Shown: one piece after another, positions 52,536 to 61,900 of the stretch
How the letters are laid out: each line of letters starts with the position of its first letter
Position numbering within the stretch: the stretch's first letter is position 1
Origin: Streptantibioticus silvisoli
GTDB lineage: Bacteria; Actinomycetota; Actinomycetes; Streptomycetales; Streptomycetaceae
DNA length: 64,000 nucleotides
Direction of reading: 5' to 3'
Assembly (NCBI RefSeq): GCF_027947535.2
Contig: NZ_JAAGKO020000005.1
Span: forward strand, 202,801-266,800
Program-made: the position numbers and the translations under genes
Notes under the pieces: generated by a model
Database searches by the model: none
The model's input: only the letters and a program-made list of their open reading frames with translations
Told to the model about the DNA's origin: nothing

Positions 52536-54244
52536 GAGGTGCCGGGGCCCGCCGCCTGCTGGAGGAGGTCGTCGATCATCTCGTCGACGCTGGTGAACAT
52601 CAGCATGTCGAGGATCTCGAACCGGACGCCCCAGCGCTGCTCGATCACCTTCGCGACCGCGAGCAGGTCGACGGAGTCCAGGCCGATGTCCACCGCGCCG
52701 AGCCGGCCGATGTCCTCCATCCGCAGCTCGTCGCTGTGCGCAGCCCGGTCGGCGAGCAGTTCCAGGACGGCGCGGCGTATCGCGTCCGGGTCGGCGGCCG
52801 CGGGCTCCTCCGCTGCGGCACCGGTGTCCGCCACGGGTGCCCCGCCCCGGGTACCGGACGGGACGGCCACCGGCGGCTCCGCCGGCTCCGGCGGCTGCGC
52901 CGGCTCCTGCCAGGGGTCCGTCCGCTCGGTCATCGCGTAGTCCGACACCACCGCGTGCACGCTCGTCCCGCTCGCGCCGAACGAGCTGATGCCCACCCGC
53001 ACCGTGCCGTCGTCCCCGGCCGGGCGCAGCCGCACCGGTGCCGCGGTCGGCCGTGCGACGCCGCCGGCGAGGGCCGGATCGGGACGGGTGAGGTTCACCG
53101 TGCCCGGCATGGCCCCGCGGCGCAGCCCCAGCAGGACGTTCACCAGGGAGGCGACGCCCGCCGCGGTGTCGAGGTGCCCCAGCGCCGGCTTGACCGAACC
53201 CACCGGCAACGGGACGTCCCGGCCGCCGAAGACCTCGTTCAGCGCCGACAGCTCGACCAGGTCGCCCACCGGCGTACCGGTGCCGTGCGCCTCCACGTAG
53301 GACAGGGCGGACGGTTCAACGCCCGCGTCCCGCAGCGCCCCGCGGATCACCCGGGCCTGACCGTCGAAGGCCGGCGCGGTGTAGCTGGCCCGCGCACCGC
53401 CGTCGCTGCCCTGGTAGACGCCCTCGATCACGCCGTGCACCGCGTCCCCGTCACGGCGCGCGTCGGCCAGGCGCTTGAGTACGAACACGCCACCCCCGCT
53501 GCCCCCGACCGTGCCGTCGGCGTCCGCGTCGAACGCCCGGCAGACCCCGCCGGGGGAGAGGATACCGCCGCGTTCGTGCTGGTAGCCGCGCTTCAGCGGG
53601 AAGTACAGTGCTGCCGCGCCGGCCAGCGCGAGTTCCACCCGGCCGGACCTGAGCAGCGTGCAGGCGTACTCCACCGAGGCGAGCGCGGTGGAGCAGGCGG
53701 TCTGCACGTTGACGCTCGGCCCGGTCAGCCCCAGCCGGTAGGAGACCCGTCCGACGGTGTGGTCGCTCGCGTTGCCGACCAGGATCTCCGGCGGAACGGC
53801 CTCACCGACGAGCTGCCCGTCGTGCCGCAGGCTGCGGCTGAAGAAGCTCGACAGCTCGTTGCCCGCGTACAGCCCCATCCCGACCCCGCCGACGCACGCC
53901 ACCTCGCGCCCGGCCACGCTCTCCGCGGCAATCCCGGCGTGTTCGAGCGCGGCCACGCAGCAGTCGAAGAACAGCAGCTGCTGCGGATCGGTGACGCGCC
54001 GCTCCCGGGCGGACAGCAGGTCGATGTGCTTGGCCGACTCCACGGTCCAGCTCGTCGCCGCCGCCCGGGGGACGTAGCGCGGGTCGTCGATCTCGGCCGG
54101 GTCCAGGCCCTGTTCGAGCAGTTCGTCGCGCGCGTGCGTCCGCACCGCGCTGCGCCCGCTCATCAAGAACCGGTCGAGGTCCTCCAGGTCGTCACCGCCG
54201 GGCAGCCGCACGGCGTAACCGACGACGGCGATGCGTTCGCTCAC
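52532..54244 (-). CDS. Polyketide ketosynthase-ACP didomain, no acyltransferase
   Basis: A 570-residue type I PKS fragment. The KS (1-430) has the nucleophile Cys184 (VQTACSTALAS), His320 (VEAHGTGTP) and His357 (KPALGHLDTAAG), so it should be condensing-competent. After a Pro/Glu-rich linker (about 440-485) an ACP reads DIGLDSVDLLAV with phosphopantetheine Ser524. There is no AT, KR or DH; malonyl supply must come in trans or from a domain outside the window. It overlaps its neighbours on both sides. Confidence 0.92.
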   Translation of the reverse strand: MSERIAVVGYAVRLPGGDDLEDLDRFLMSGRSAVRTHARDELLEQGLDPAEIDDPRYVPRAAATSWTVESAKHIDLLSARERRVTDPQQLLFFDCCVAALEHAGIAAESVAGREVACVGGVGMGLYAGNELSSFFSRSLRHDGQLVGEAVPPEILVGNASDHTVGRVSYRLGLTGPSVNVQTACSTALASVEYACTLLRSGRVELALAGAAALYFPLKRGYQHERGGILSPGGVCRAFDADADGTVGGSGGGVFVLKRLADARRDGDAVHGVIEGVYQGSDGGARASYTAPAFDGQARVIRGALRDAGVEPSALSYVEAHGTGTPVGDLVELSALNEVFGGRDVPLPVGSVKPALGHLDTAAGVASLVNVLLGLRRGAMPGTVNLTRPDPALAGGVARPTAAPVRLRPAGDDGTVRVGISSFGASGTSVHAVVSDYAMTERTDPWQEPAQPPEPAEPPVAVPSGTRGGAPVADTGAAAEEPAAADPDAIRRAVLELLADRAAHSDELRMEDIGRLGAVDIGLDSVDLLAVAKVIEQRWGVRFEILDMLMFTSVDEMIDDLLQQAAGPGTS

Positions 54245-57200
54245 CGCTCACCGCCGCCGGGCACCGCGGACCGCGTCGCGGTGCCGCGTTCGGCGAGCAC
54301 CGCGGCCAGCGCGGTGACGCTCGGATAGCGCATCAGGTCCACGAGGGACACCTCCACTTTCTCCTCCTCGGTGATGCGCCGGGCCAGCAGCGGCAGGTTG
54401 ACGGACGTCAGGCCCAGGTCGAACCAGTTGCCGTCGGCGGCGGCGTCGATCTCCGGGAACAGCTCGTCCACCAGCCCGCGCAGCCGGCCGGCCGTGTCGT
54501 CCCCGGCCCGCCCGGCCGCCGGTGACGCCGGTAGGGACACCGCCGGCCGCACGGGCTGTTCGAGGGCCGCCGCCGAGAGCCGTACGCGGCAGGCGCCCTC
54601 CTCGTTGACGTACCGGTTGCGGGCGGCCAGGCCCAGGATCAGCGTGGCCGGCCGCCGTCCGCAGGTCAGCGCGGCCACCAGGTCCGTCAGCGGCACCGTC
54701 CCGATCCCCGACAGGGCCGCGACGTCCTCACCCCCGGTGCGGTGCTCCGCGTGCTCGACCCTGGAGCACGCGATGACCGTGACCCCGTCGCGCGAGTACG
54801 CCGCCGCCTCGGCACCGGCGCAGGCCGCCGCATAGAACGGCACGCCGGCCCCGCCCAGGTGGGCGTTGACCGACGACAGCACCGTCAGCGGCGCACCCAG
54901 CCGTTCCGCCAGCACGGCGGCGTGGGCGAGCCCCTCGGTCTTCGGGCGGACCACGTCCTCCAGCAGCCGGGTACGGGACGCGCCGGGCAGGTCCGGGGAA
55001 CCGGCCAGGTGGACGAGGTGCACCGGCACGCCCGGCCGCGTCGCCGAACCCAGCGCCCGCAGCAGCGCGTCGCGGCCCTGCTCGGTGCCGATGTCACCGG
55101 CGATGCGGTCAGGGCCCGGCGTGCCCGGGTCGACGGCTCGCCTGCCGACGACGGTGACCCGGTGGCCGCCGGCCGCCAGGCGGTCGGCCAGCACCGTGCC
55201 GAGCCGCCCGGTCCCGCCGATCAGCACGTAGTGGCCGGGGTCCGGCTCACCGGTCCCGACCACGGCGGGCAGCAGGGTGCGCGTCCACCACGTGCCGTCC
55301 CGGTCGATGAAGCGGTCCCGCAGGTCGGCCACGCCCACCGCCGCCCGGATCGCGTGCTGCGGGACGCCGGCGGCCACCCACAGGGTGCGGACGTTGGCGA
55401 AACCGCGCGCGCCGAGGACGGCCCGTATCCAGGACACCAGCGGGTGGGTGAGTGGCCGCGCCGCGCCGGCCGCCGACCGGTCACGGACCAGCACGGTGAC
55501 CGGCGCGGTGCGCGGCAGCGGCCCGACGTTGCGGTCGAGCCACGGCTCCCACCGCTCGCACAGCTCCAGCAGCGCCCGCGCGCAGCCGGCGTCACCGGTG
55601 GCGTGCAGACCGTCGCCGTGCAGCACGACCCCGGCGCGTTCGTCCGCCGGCCGGTCCTGCGGCGCGGCGGCGTCCGGCTGCCCGGCGTCGGGGCCCGCCA
55701 GCCACACCGCCCGGGCGGCCCCCGCCGCCTTCGCCGGGACGTCGGCCGTCCACACCATGCGGGAGCCGCGGACGCCGGAGGTGGCGGGGGTGGCGGGGGC
55801 GCCGGTGGCGGTGAAGTCGGCGGGGGTGCCGCCGGCGGACAGCGGTGCGGCGCTCCGGGACGGGTGCGGTGCCGGCGGTGGCGTTCCCGCGTCGGCGAAC
55901 CGCTGGACCAGGAGCTTCTTCTTGATCTTGCCGATGCCGGTCCGCTCGATGTCGGACGCGTCGACGACGACGACCCGGCGCACCCCCAGCCGCAGCACGG
56001 TCAGCAGATGCTCGCGCACCGCGTCCGGTACCCGCTCCGGCGGCAGCTGACCGTCGGCGGCGCAGAAGACGAGCAGGTCCTCGGTGCCGGACGGACCGGA
56101 GCGGTGTCCGACGGCCGCCGCGGTGCCCGGCGCCACCCCGGGGGCCCGGTCCACCGCCGACTCGATGTCCGCCGTGTTCCAGTTGACGCCGTTGACGATG
56201 ATCCGGCCCTCGTCGCGGCCGGAGATGTGCAGGCCGTTCTCGCTGATCCAGCCGAGGTCGCCGGTGCGGAACCAGCCGTCCCGGTCCGGTCCCACCGCGT
56301 CCTGCGGGGCGGCGTAGCGTTCGAGCACCGACGGGCCGCGGACCTCCAGGTGGCCGATGAGCGGGCCCTCGGGCTCCTGCTCGTCGAGCGGGACCGTCCG
56401 CAACTCCACGCCGGGCAGCGGGAATCCGACCGACGGCACGCTCGGCGCGGTCACGGCCGTGTCGAGCGCGGTGTTGTACGTGACGCCCGAGCAGGTCTCG
56501 GTCATGCCCCAGGCCGGGGTCACCGCCCCGGGACGCAGGCCGAGCGGCGCCAGCCGTTCGTCGAAGTCGCGCACGTCCGCCACCGAGACCGCGTCGCCGC
56601 CGTTGAGATAGAACCGCAGCGAGGACAGGTCGCAGGCCCCCGCCCGCTCGCGCCGGACGCGGGTCGCGGTGCGGGCGAGCAGCTTCAGCGCGAAGTTGGG
56701 CGACCAGGTCGCCGTCACCCGCCGCTCGTGCACGATCCGGAACCACTCCTGCGGGGCGGCGAGTATCCGGTTGGTCGCCACACTGATGTGCTCCGCGCCG
56801 ATGTACACGTCGCGCACCATGGTCATCAGGATCGCCCCGACGTGCGACAGCGGCATCCAGTTGAGGCTGACGTCGTCGGCGCCGAGGCCGTTCATCCAGC
56901 TCGCCCCCGCCGCGACGCTGAGGATCGCGGCGTGCCGCTGCGCGACGACCTTGGGGCGCCCGGTGCTGCCGGAGGTCATGAACGCCACCGTGCGCTCCGG
57001 GGCGCCGGGCGCGGTGTGCTCCCGCGACCAGGCGGCGCGGCGCCCGGCCGCGACGGCCCCGGCCTCCGCCGGGGCCGCCCCGAACGGGTCGATCGTCTCC
57101 AGCCCCGTCCCGTCGGTGGCGAACCGCTCCCAGCCGGCACCCGCGAACGCGGAGGTGTCCGGCTGGCGGACGATCAGCGCCAGGTCCAGCTCCGCGCGCA

Positions 57201-57846
57201 GCGCGCCCATCCACCCCTCGACGTCCGCGGCGTCGGCGGTGAGCAGCTCCGCCGGGACCAGGAGGGGATCGAGGTCGGCCATGACGCACGCCCAGAACGC
57301 CAGGAGCGTCGCGGACGGCTCCACCGTGGCCAGCAGCACCCGGGTGGACGGGCCGGTCGCGGCGGCCCGCAGCCGTTCACCGTGGCGCAGCGCGTGGTCC
57401 CGCAGCTCCGCCCAGGTCAGCGACAGCGTCCGGCCGTCGGAGTCGACCGCGGTGACCCCGTTGCCGCCCGCCGCGGCCCGGGTCAGGGCGTGGCCGAGCG
57501 CCGACAGACGTTCCCGGTCCTCGTCGGCGCGTTCGGCGGGCGGCCCGATGAGGGCCAGCACGCCGCTCTGGCGCCGCCCGCGCGGCCGGGCGGCGGCCGG
57601 GCCCGGGTCGGGGGCGCCGGGCGCACCGGCGGCCACGACCTCGGTCGCGTCCAGGCGTGCGGCGAGCGGGCCGAGCCGCCGCAGCAGCTCGGCCGCCGGT
57701 TCGTCGCGTTCCAGCTCGACGTCGAGTCCGGCCCGCGGCGGGCCCGCGCCGTCCGCCCGCTCCACGGCGGTGAAGCCGCGGACCCGGACATCGGCGTTGA
57801 GGGCGTCCGCCACCTCGTCGAGGGGGGAGAGTTCGTCGTAGGACAT
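54241..57846 (-). CDS. Loading protein: acyl-AMP ligase - ketoreductase - ACP
   Basis: A 1201-residue protein. The ligase (about 115-655) has VAFMTSGSTGRPKVV, WGMTETCSGVTYN, WFRTGDLGWI, GRDEGRIIVNGVNWN and ERTGIGKIKKKL with the A10 Lys. It lacks the amino-acid Asp signature and resembles FAAL/PksJ-type ligases loading a carboxylic acid. A KR follows (structural half 695-865, catalytic half 870-1090: YVLIGGTGRLG, RPKTEG, VLSSVN, FYAAACAGAEA). Ser and Tyr1005 are present but the expected Asn is Cys1009. The ACP has FDLGLTSVNL with Ser1148. It could load a fatty, hydroxy or keto acid and reduce it. Confidence 0.88.
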   Translation of the reverse strand: MSYDELSPLDEVADALNADVRVRGFTAVERADGAGPPRAGLDVELERDEPAAELLRRLGPLAARLDATEVVAAGAPGAPDPGPAAARPRGRRQSGVLALIGPPAERADEDRERLSALGHALTRAAAGGNGVTAVDSDGRTLSLTWAELRDHALRHGERLRAAATGPSTRVLLATVEPSATLLAFWACVMADLDPLLVPAELLTADAADVEGWMGALRAELDLALIVRQPDTSAFAGAGWERFATDGTGLETIDPFGAAPAEAGAVAAGRRAAWSREHTAPGAPERTVAFMTSGSTGRPKVVAQRHAAILSVAAGASWMNGLGADDVSLNWMPLSHVGAILMTMVRDVYIGAEHISVATNRILAAPQEWFRIVHERRVTATWSPNFALKLLARTATRVRRERAGACDLSSLRFYLNGGDAVSVADVRDFDERLAPLGLRPGAVTPAWGMTETCSGVTYNTALDTAVTAPSVPSVGFPLPGVELRTVPLDEQEPEGPLIGHLEVRGPSVLERYAAPQDAVGPDRDGWFRTGDLGWISENGLHISGRDEGRIIVNGVNWNTADIESAVDRAPGVAPGTAAAVGHRSGPSGTEDLLVFCAADGQLPPERVPDAVREHLLTVLRLGVRRVVVVDASDIERTGIGKIKKKLLVQRFADAGTPPPAPHPSRSAAPLSAGGTPADFTATGAPATPATSGVRGSRMVWTADVPAKAAGAARAVWLAGPDAGQPDAAAPQDRPADERAGVVLHGDGLHATGDAGCARALLELCERWEPWLDRNVGPLPRTAPVTVLVRDRSAAGAARPLTHPLVSWIRAVLGARGFANVRTLWVAAGVPQHAIRAAVGVADLRDRFIDRDGTWWTRTLLPAVVGTGEPDPGHYVLIGGTGRLGTVLADRLAAGGHRVTVVGRRAVDPGTPGPDRIAGDIGTEQGRDALLRALGSATRPGVPVHLVHLAGSPDLPGASRTRLLEDVVRPKTEGLAHAAVLAERLGAPLTVLSSVNAHLGGAGVPFYAAACAGAEAAAYSRDGVTVIACSRVEHAEHRTGGEDVAALSGIGTVPLTDLVAALTCGRRPATLILGLAARNRYVNEEGACRVRLSAAALEQPVRPAVSLPASPAAGRAGDDTAGRLRGLVDELFPEIDAAADGNWFDLGLTSVNLPLLARRITEEEKVEVSLVDLMRYPSVTALAAVLAERGTATRSAVPGGGER

Positions 57847-57859
57847 GTACTTTCCGCGG

Positions 57860-58927
57860 CTAGATGCTCAAGGAGGTGGGGACGCCGTCGCGCAGCAGCT
57901 GGTAGTGGCTGTCCAGGTACGCGGCGGGGGTCTTCGTCCGGTTGCCCCACGGGTCCACGGCGATCCGGTTCATCCCGTCCGGCGCGTACTCCAGCATGAC
58001 CGCCTTGCGGGTCCAGCCGCGCTTGTTCGCGCCGGTCATGTGCGGCAGCGTCGCCGCGAACACCGCCATCGAACCGGCCCGTACCGGCACCGGGATCATG
58101 TTGCCGGGGTCCTCGCCGAAGACGACGTTGCCGTACTCGCTCTTCGCGTGCCGCAGGGTGCCGACCCGGTGGCCGCCGGGCAGCACCCACAGGCACCCGG
58201 TGTCGACGTTCGCGTCGGTCAGGGCGATCCACACCGTGAAGCACTGCTGGTAGTCGACGTAGGTGTAGCCGGTGTCCTGGTGCCACGGGAACGGGTCGGT
58301 GCAACGCGCCGGCTTGTAGACCGACTGGTCCCAGTACAGGCGCACGTCGGGCCCGATGAGGTCGTGGCCCAGGTGCTGGAAGACCGGCAGGACCGACAAC
58401 TGCCGCACCGTGCGCATCTGCCGGGACGGCTGCGCGCTGAAGCTGATCTTCTTCAGCGCCTCGGTGTTGCCCTTGCGCTCCAGCGTCTTGAGCCGGTCCG
58501 CGTCGTGCGCGTCGAGTTCCCCGGTCAGCTGCTCCAGGAAGCTCTGGTCGAGGGCGTCCTCGATCACCACGTAGCCCTGCTCGTTGTACTGGGTCACCTC
58601 CGCCTCGCTCAGCACGCGCGGGTCGGCCCCGACCGGGTTCCAGACGAAGTCGGTGTTCAGCGGGTGCCGGTCGAACCGCGGCCAGAACCGGGACTGCAGG
58701 CCGAAGTGCTCCTGGCAGAACAGCGCCCAGTCCGAGCGGCGGTCGCTGGCGAGCGGCACCCGCTTGCCGGGCAGGTGGACCCGCAGTTCGTCGTCGACCA
58801 CGACCTGCTGGTCGTCGGGCAGGACGCCGTCGGTGAAGCCGAACGCGCGCGTCACGGCCTCGCCCGGGTCCTGCCAGTGGGCGAACCTGCGCACCTGCGC
58901 CACGGAGGTGGTCCGGAAGTTTGACAT
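57860..58927 (-). CDS. PhyH-family Fe(II)/2-oxoglutarate dioxygenase
   Basis: A 355-residue oxygenase. WHQDTGY (H216, D218) and LPHMTGANK (H296) are the iron-binding facial triad; Arg307 (RKAVMLEYAP) probably binds 2-oxoglutarate. The intact HxD excludes a halogenase of the SyrB2 kind. The first 105 residues form an extra N-terminal region before EQGYVVIEDALD, where the family core begins. Likely role: hydroxylation or desaturation of the acyl chain or amino acid. It lies 12 bases after the big hybrid gene and 13 bases before the loading-protein gene. Confidence 0.9.
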   Translation of the reverse strand: MSNFRTTSVAQVRRFAHWQDPGEAVTRAFGFTDGVLPDDQQVVVDDELRVHLPGKRVPLASDRRSDWALFCQEHFGLQSRFWPRFDRHPLNTDFVWNPVGADPRVLSEAEVTQYNEQGYVVIEDALDQSFLEQLTGELDAHDADRLKTLERKGNTEALKKISFSAQPSRQMRTVRQLSVLPVFQHLGHDLIGPDVRLYWDQSVYKPARCTDPFPWHQDTGYTYVDYQQCFTVWIALTDANVDTGCLWVLPGGHRVGTLRHAKSEYGNVVFGEDPGNMIPVPVRAGSMAVFAATLPHMTGANKRGWTRKAVMLEYAPDGMNRIAVDPWGNRTKTPAAYLDSHYQLLRDGVPTSLSI

Positions 58928-58939
58928 CGAGCTTCCCTT

Positions 58940-61900
58940 CTAGCGACGCGTCGGGCTGGGCGACGAGTCCGCGGTGGATGACGCGGCTTGCTGGGAACGC
59001 AACTCCGTCACGAGTTCCGCGACGGTGGGGTGGAAGTAGACGAGGCTGACCGGCAGGGACGCGCCGAGCCGGCTGTTGAGCTCCGCGACGACACGGATGG
59101 CCGCGATGGAGTCGCCGCCCAGTTCGAAGAAGTCCTCCTCGTCGCCGAAACCGTCCCGCCCCAGCGCCTTCCGCCACGCGGCACGCACCACCGCGCTGCC
59201 GTCCGGGCCGGCGGGGGCGGCGGCCGGGGCGGGCGTCGCCGTTTCGGACGTGGCGGACCCGCGGTCCACCCCGAGCAGGTCGGCCACCCGCACGGCCGCC
59301 CGGGCGACCACCGCCACCCGGTCCGACGGGTGGTCCTCGGCGAACGTGCCGAGCAGGTGCGCGAGGCCCGCGACGTCCTGCGGGGCGTCGGGCAACGTAG
59401 CGTCCGGCGCGACGTAGGTCCACGCCGACAGTCCCACCACGACGTGCGACGCGCTCGATCCGGCACCGGTCGCCGACGGCCGGATCTCCAGGGTGACCCC
59501 GCTCCCGTCGCCGGTGCCGCCGCCGGCCACGGCCCGGTCGGCCACCCCGAGCATCCCGCACACCAGGGCGGCGACCAGCAGGTCGTACTCGGAGTCCACC
59601 GCGATCCGCACGTCGGTGATCCGCTCGACCTCGCAGCGCCGCAGCACGGCGTTCGTCGTCGCGCGCGCCCTGCTGACGAGCAGGTCGGTCATACGGCCGC
59701 GTCCGTCGAGCCGCAGGGTGTGCTGCCCGTTGTCCCGCGCCACCGCCCGGCAGTGGACCGCCAGACCGGCCAGCGCGACCGCGGCCTCGTGCGGCAGGCC
59801 GGCGGCCTCCGACCGGTCCGGCCCGGCCGCCGGCGCTGCCGGGGCGTGCTCCGCGTACTCCTGGACGAGCGCCGTGTGGAGCGCGTCGAACCACTTCTCG
59901 CCGTCGTCCACCCCCGCGGCCTCCGCGAGATCCAGCGAGAGGGTGACCCCGCCGCCCGGCTCCACGGTCAGGGTGACGCCGATCGGGAAGCGCACCACCT
60001 CGGTCCGGGTGGGGAGTTCACGGATGGTCGACGTGCCCAGCCGCAGCGCGTCGAAGTGGTCCCAGGAGAAGGTCACGTCGGGGACGACACGGCCCCGCGC
60101 GGGGTCGCCGGCCCGCCCGCCGTCGAAGATCTGCGTGAAGGTGAGCGAGCCGTGCTGAAGACCGTTGAGGACCGCGGACTTGCAGTGGGCGCGCAGGTCC
60201 TTGACGGAGTCGTCCGCCCAGATCGGCAGCAGGTTGGCCCGGCTGCCGTACCGCCGGCTGCGGGGCCGCAGCGCCGGGAAGGAGTAGAGCAGGTGCCGGC
60301 CGGCCAGACCGTTGAGGCTCTCCATCGTGCTCGCGAGGGTCTCGATGAACGCGGTGATCCGCTGTTCGCGCGCCCGGGTCTCCACCGCGCCGAGCCAGCC
60401 GTCGGGCAGCCGCCGGCTGTAGCGCCTGCCGCGCCAGTCCCCGGTGACGACCGAACGGGTCCCGGCCCGCTCCAGCGTCGTGCGGGGCAGGCGGGCGACG
60501 GCCTCGCGCCAGTAGCCGCGGTCGCCGTCCGCCTCACCGCCGTCCCCGGCGGCCTCCGGTGCGGGCTCGTCGATCCGCTCGCCGTCGTAGGCCTTGCCGA
60601 CCTTGCGCAGGACGTCCGAGAACTGCGTGCCGTCCATCACCGCGTGCGAGGCGGCCAGGTGGATCAGCATGCCGTCGGCCGTGACCTGGCACCGCATCGC
60701 CAGGGCGGGACCGTGCTCCGCGTCGAGCGGCCGGGCGGCCAGGTCGCGCGCGACCCGGTCGTGGAAGGCCGCCCGGTCACCGGCGACGCCGTCGTAGAGC
60801 ACGAACGCGTCCTGCTGCGCCCCGCGGTGGTCCGCGATGACGCCGGCCTCACCGGTCGGCAGCACCTCCAGCCGCAACGAGGCGTCGGCGCGCAGCACTT
60901 CGAGGAAGGCGGACCGGAGCCGGTCGCCGTCCACCTCGCCGCGCACCTCGAACAGCCGCTGAATGGTGTACGCCGCCATCGCGTCGGGGCTGATCTTCGA
61001 CGCCGCCCAGATCTCGACCGCGCCCCGCGTCAACTCGACGGTACGCACCGGTTCGGCGGGCCGCTCGGTCTCAACGAACGGTTCGGCGGGCTGGTCGGTG
61101 GCGCGGACCGGTTCGGCGGGCTCCGCCGCGGTGGCGTCCTGGACCGCGGTGTTGCGCTCCGCAGCGGCGGCGGCCTGCGCGGTGTCGTTCTCCGTCGGCG
61201 CGGTGGGCCGCACCGCGGGGGCGGGCCGGCGGACCGCGTCGCGCAGGCCGGCCAGGGCTTCCACCGTGGCGTCCCAGCGGTCGGGTTCGCGGACGAAGTC
61301 GACCAGGCAGGAGATCTCGGTGGCGCCCGCCTCCTTCAGGGCACGGCACTGCGTGAGCCACTCGCTCCCGGTGCCGATGAGGCTCAGCCCGTCCTGGAGG
61401 CGCCGTGCGGCCTGCGCCATCCGCCCCGACCACGACGCCTCGTCGACGGAGGCGGGGTCGCGGTGCGTGCTTTTGAACGTCTGGAACATGTAGTGCTCCA
61501 GGTCGCGCAGCGCCGCCGCCCGGCTGTCCGGGTCGGGGGTGAACGCGGTGTGCACCAGCACGGTGACTTCTCCGCCGGCCGGGTCGAGGCCGGCTTCCTG
61601 CCGCCCGGCGCGGTAGCGGGCGAGCTTGGCCCGCAGTTCGCCGAGGTCCTGCTGGATCAGGTTGGTGAGGATGTTCCGGCCGGCCCGGCCGGCCTCGTGG
61701 AACGACTGCTCGCTGCCGAGGATCGCCTGCCACAACGGCAGCCGCGCCTGCACCGGCCGGGGGAAGAGCCGTACGTCGGCCACCGTGCCGCCCGGGCTCT
61801 CCACCCGCAGCGTCTCGCCGGACCACAGCCGGTCCAGCTCCGATATCCGCTGTTCGAACAGTTCGCGCCGGGCCTCGTAGGGCGCCTGCGACAGCACGAA

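Noticed and set aside
57860..58927. Non-heme iron halogenase instead of hydroxylase
   Set aside because: The facial-triad acidic residue is present (HxD), whereas SyrB2-type halogenases have Ala or Gly there.
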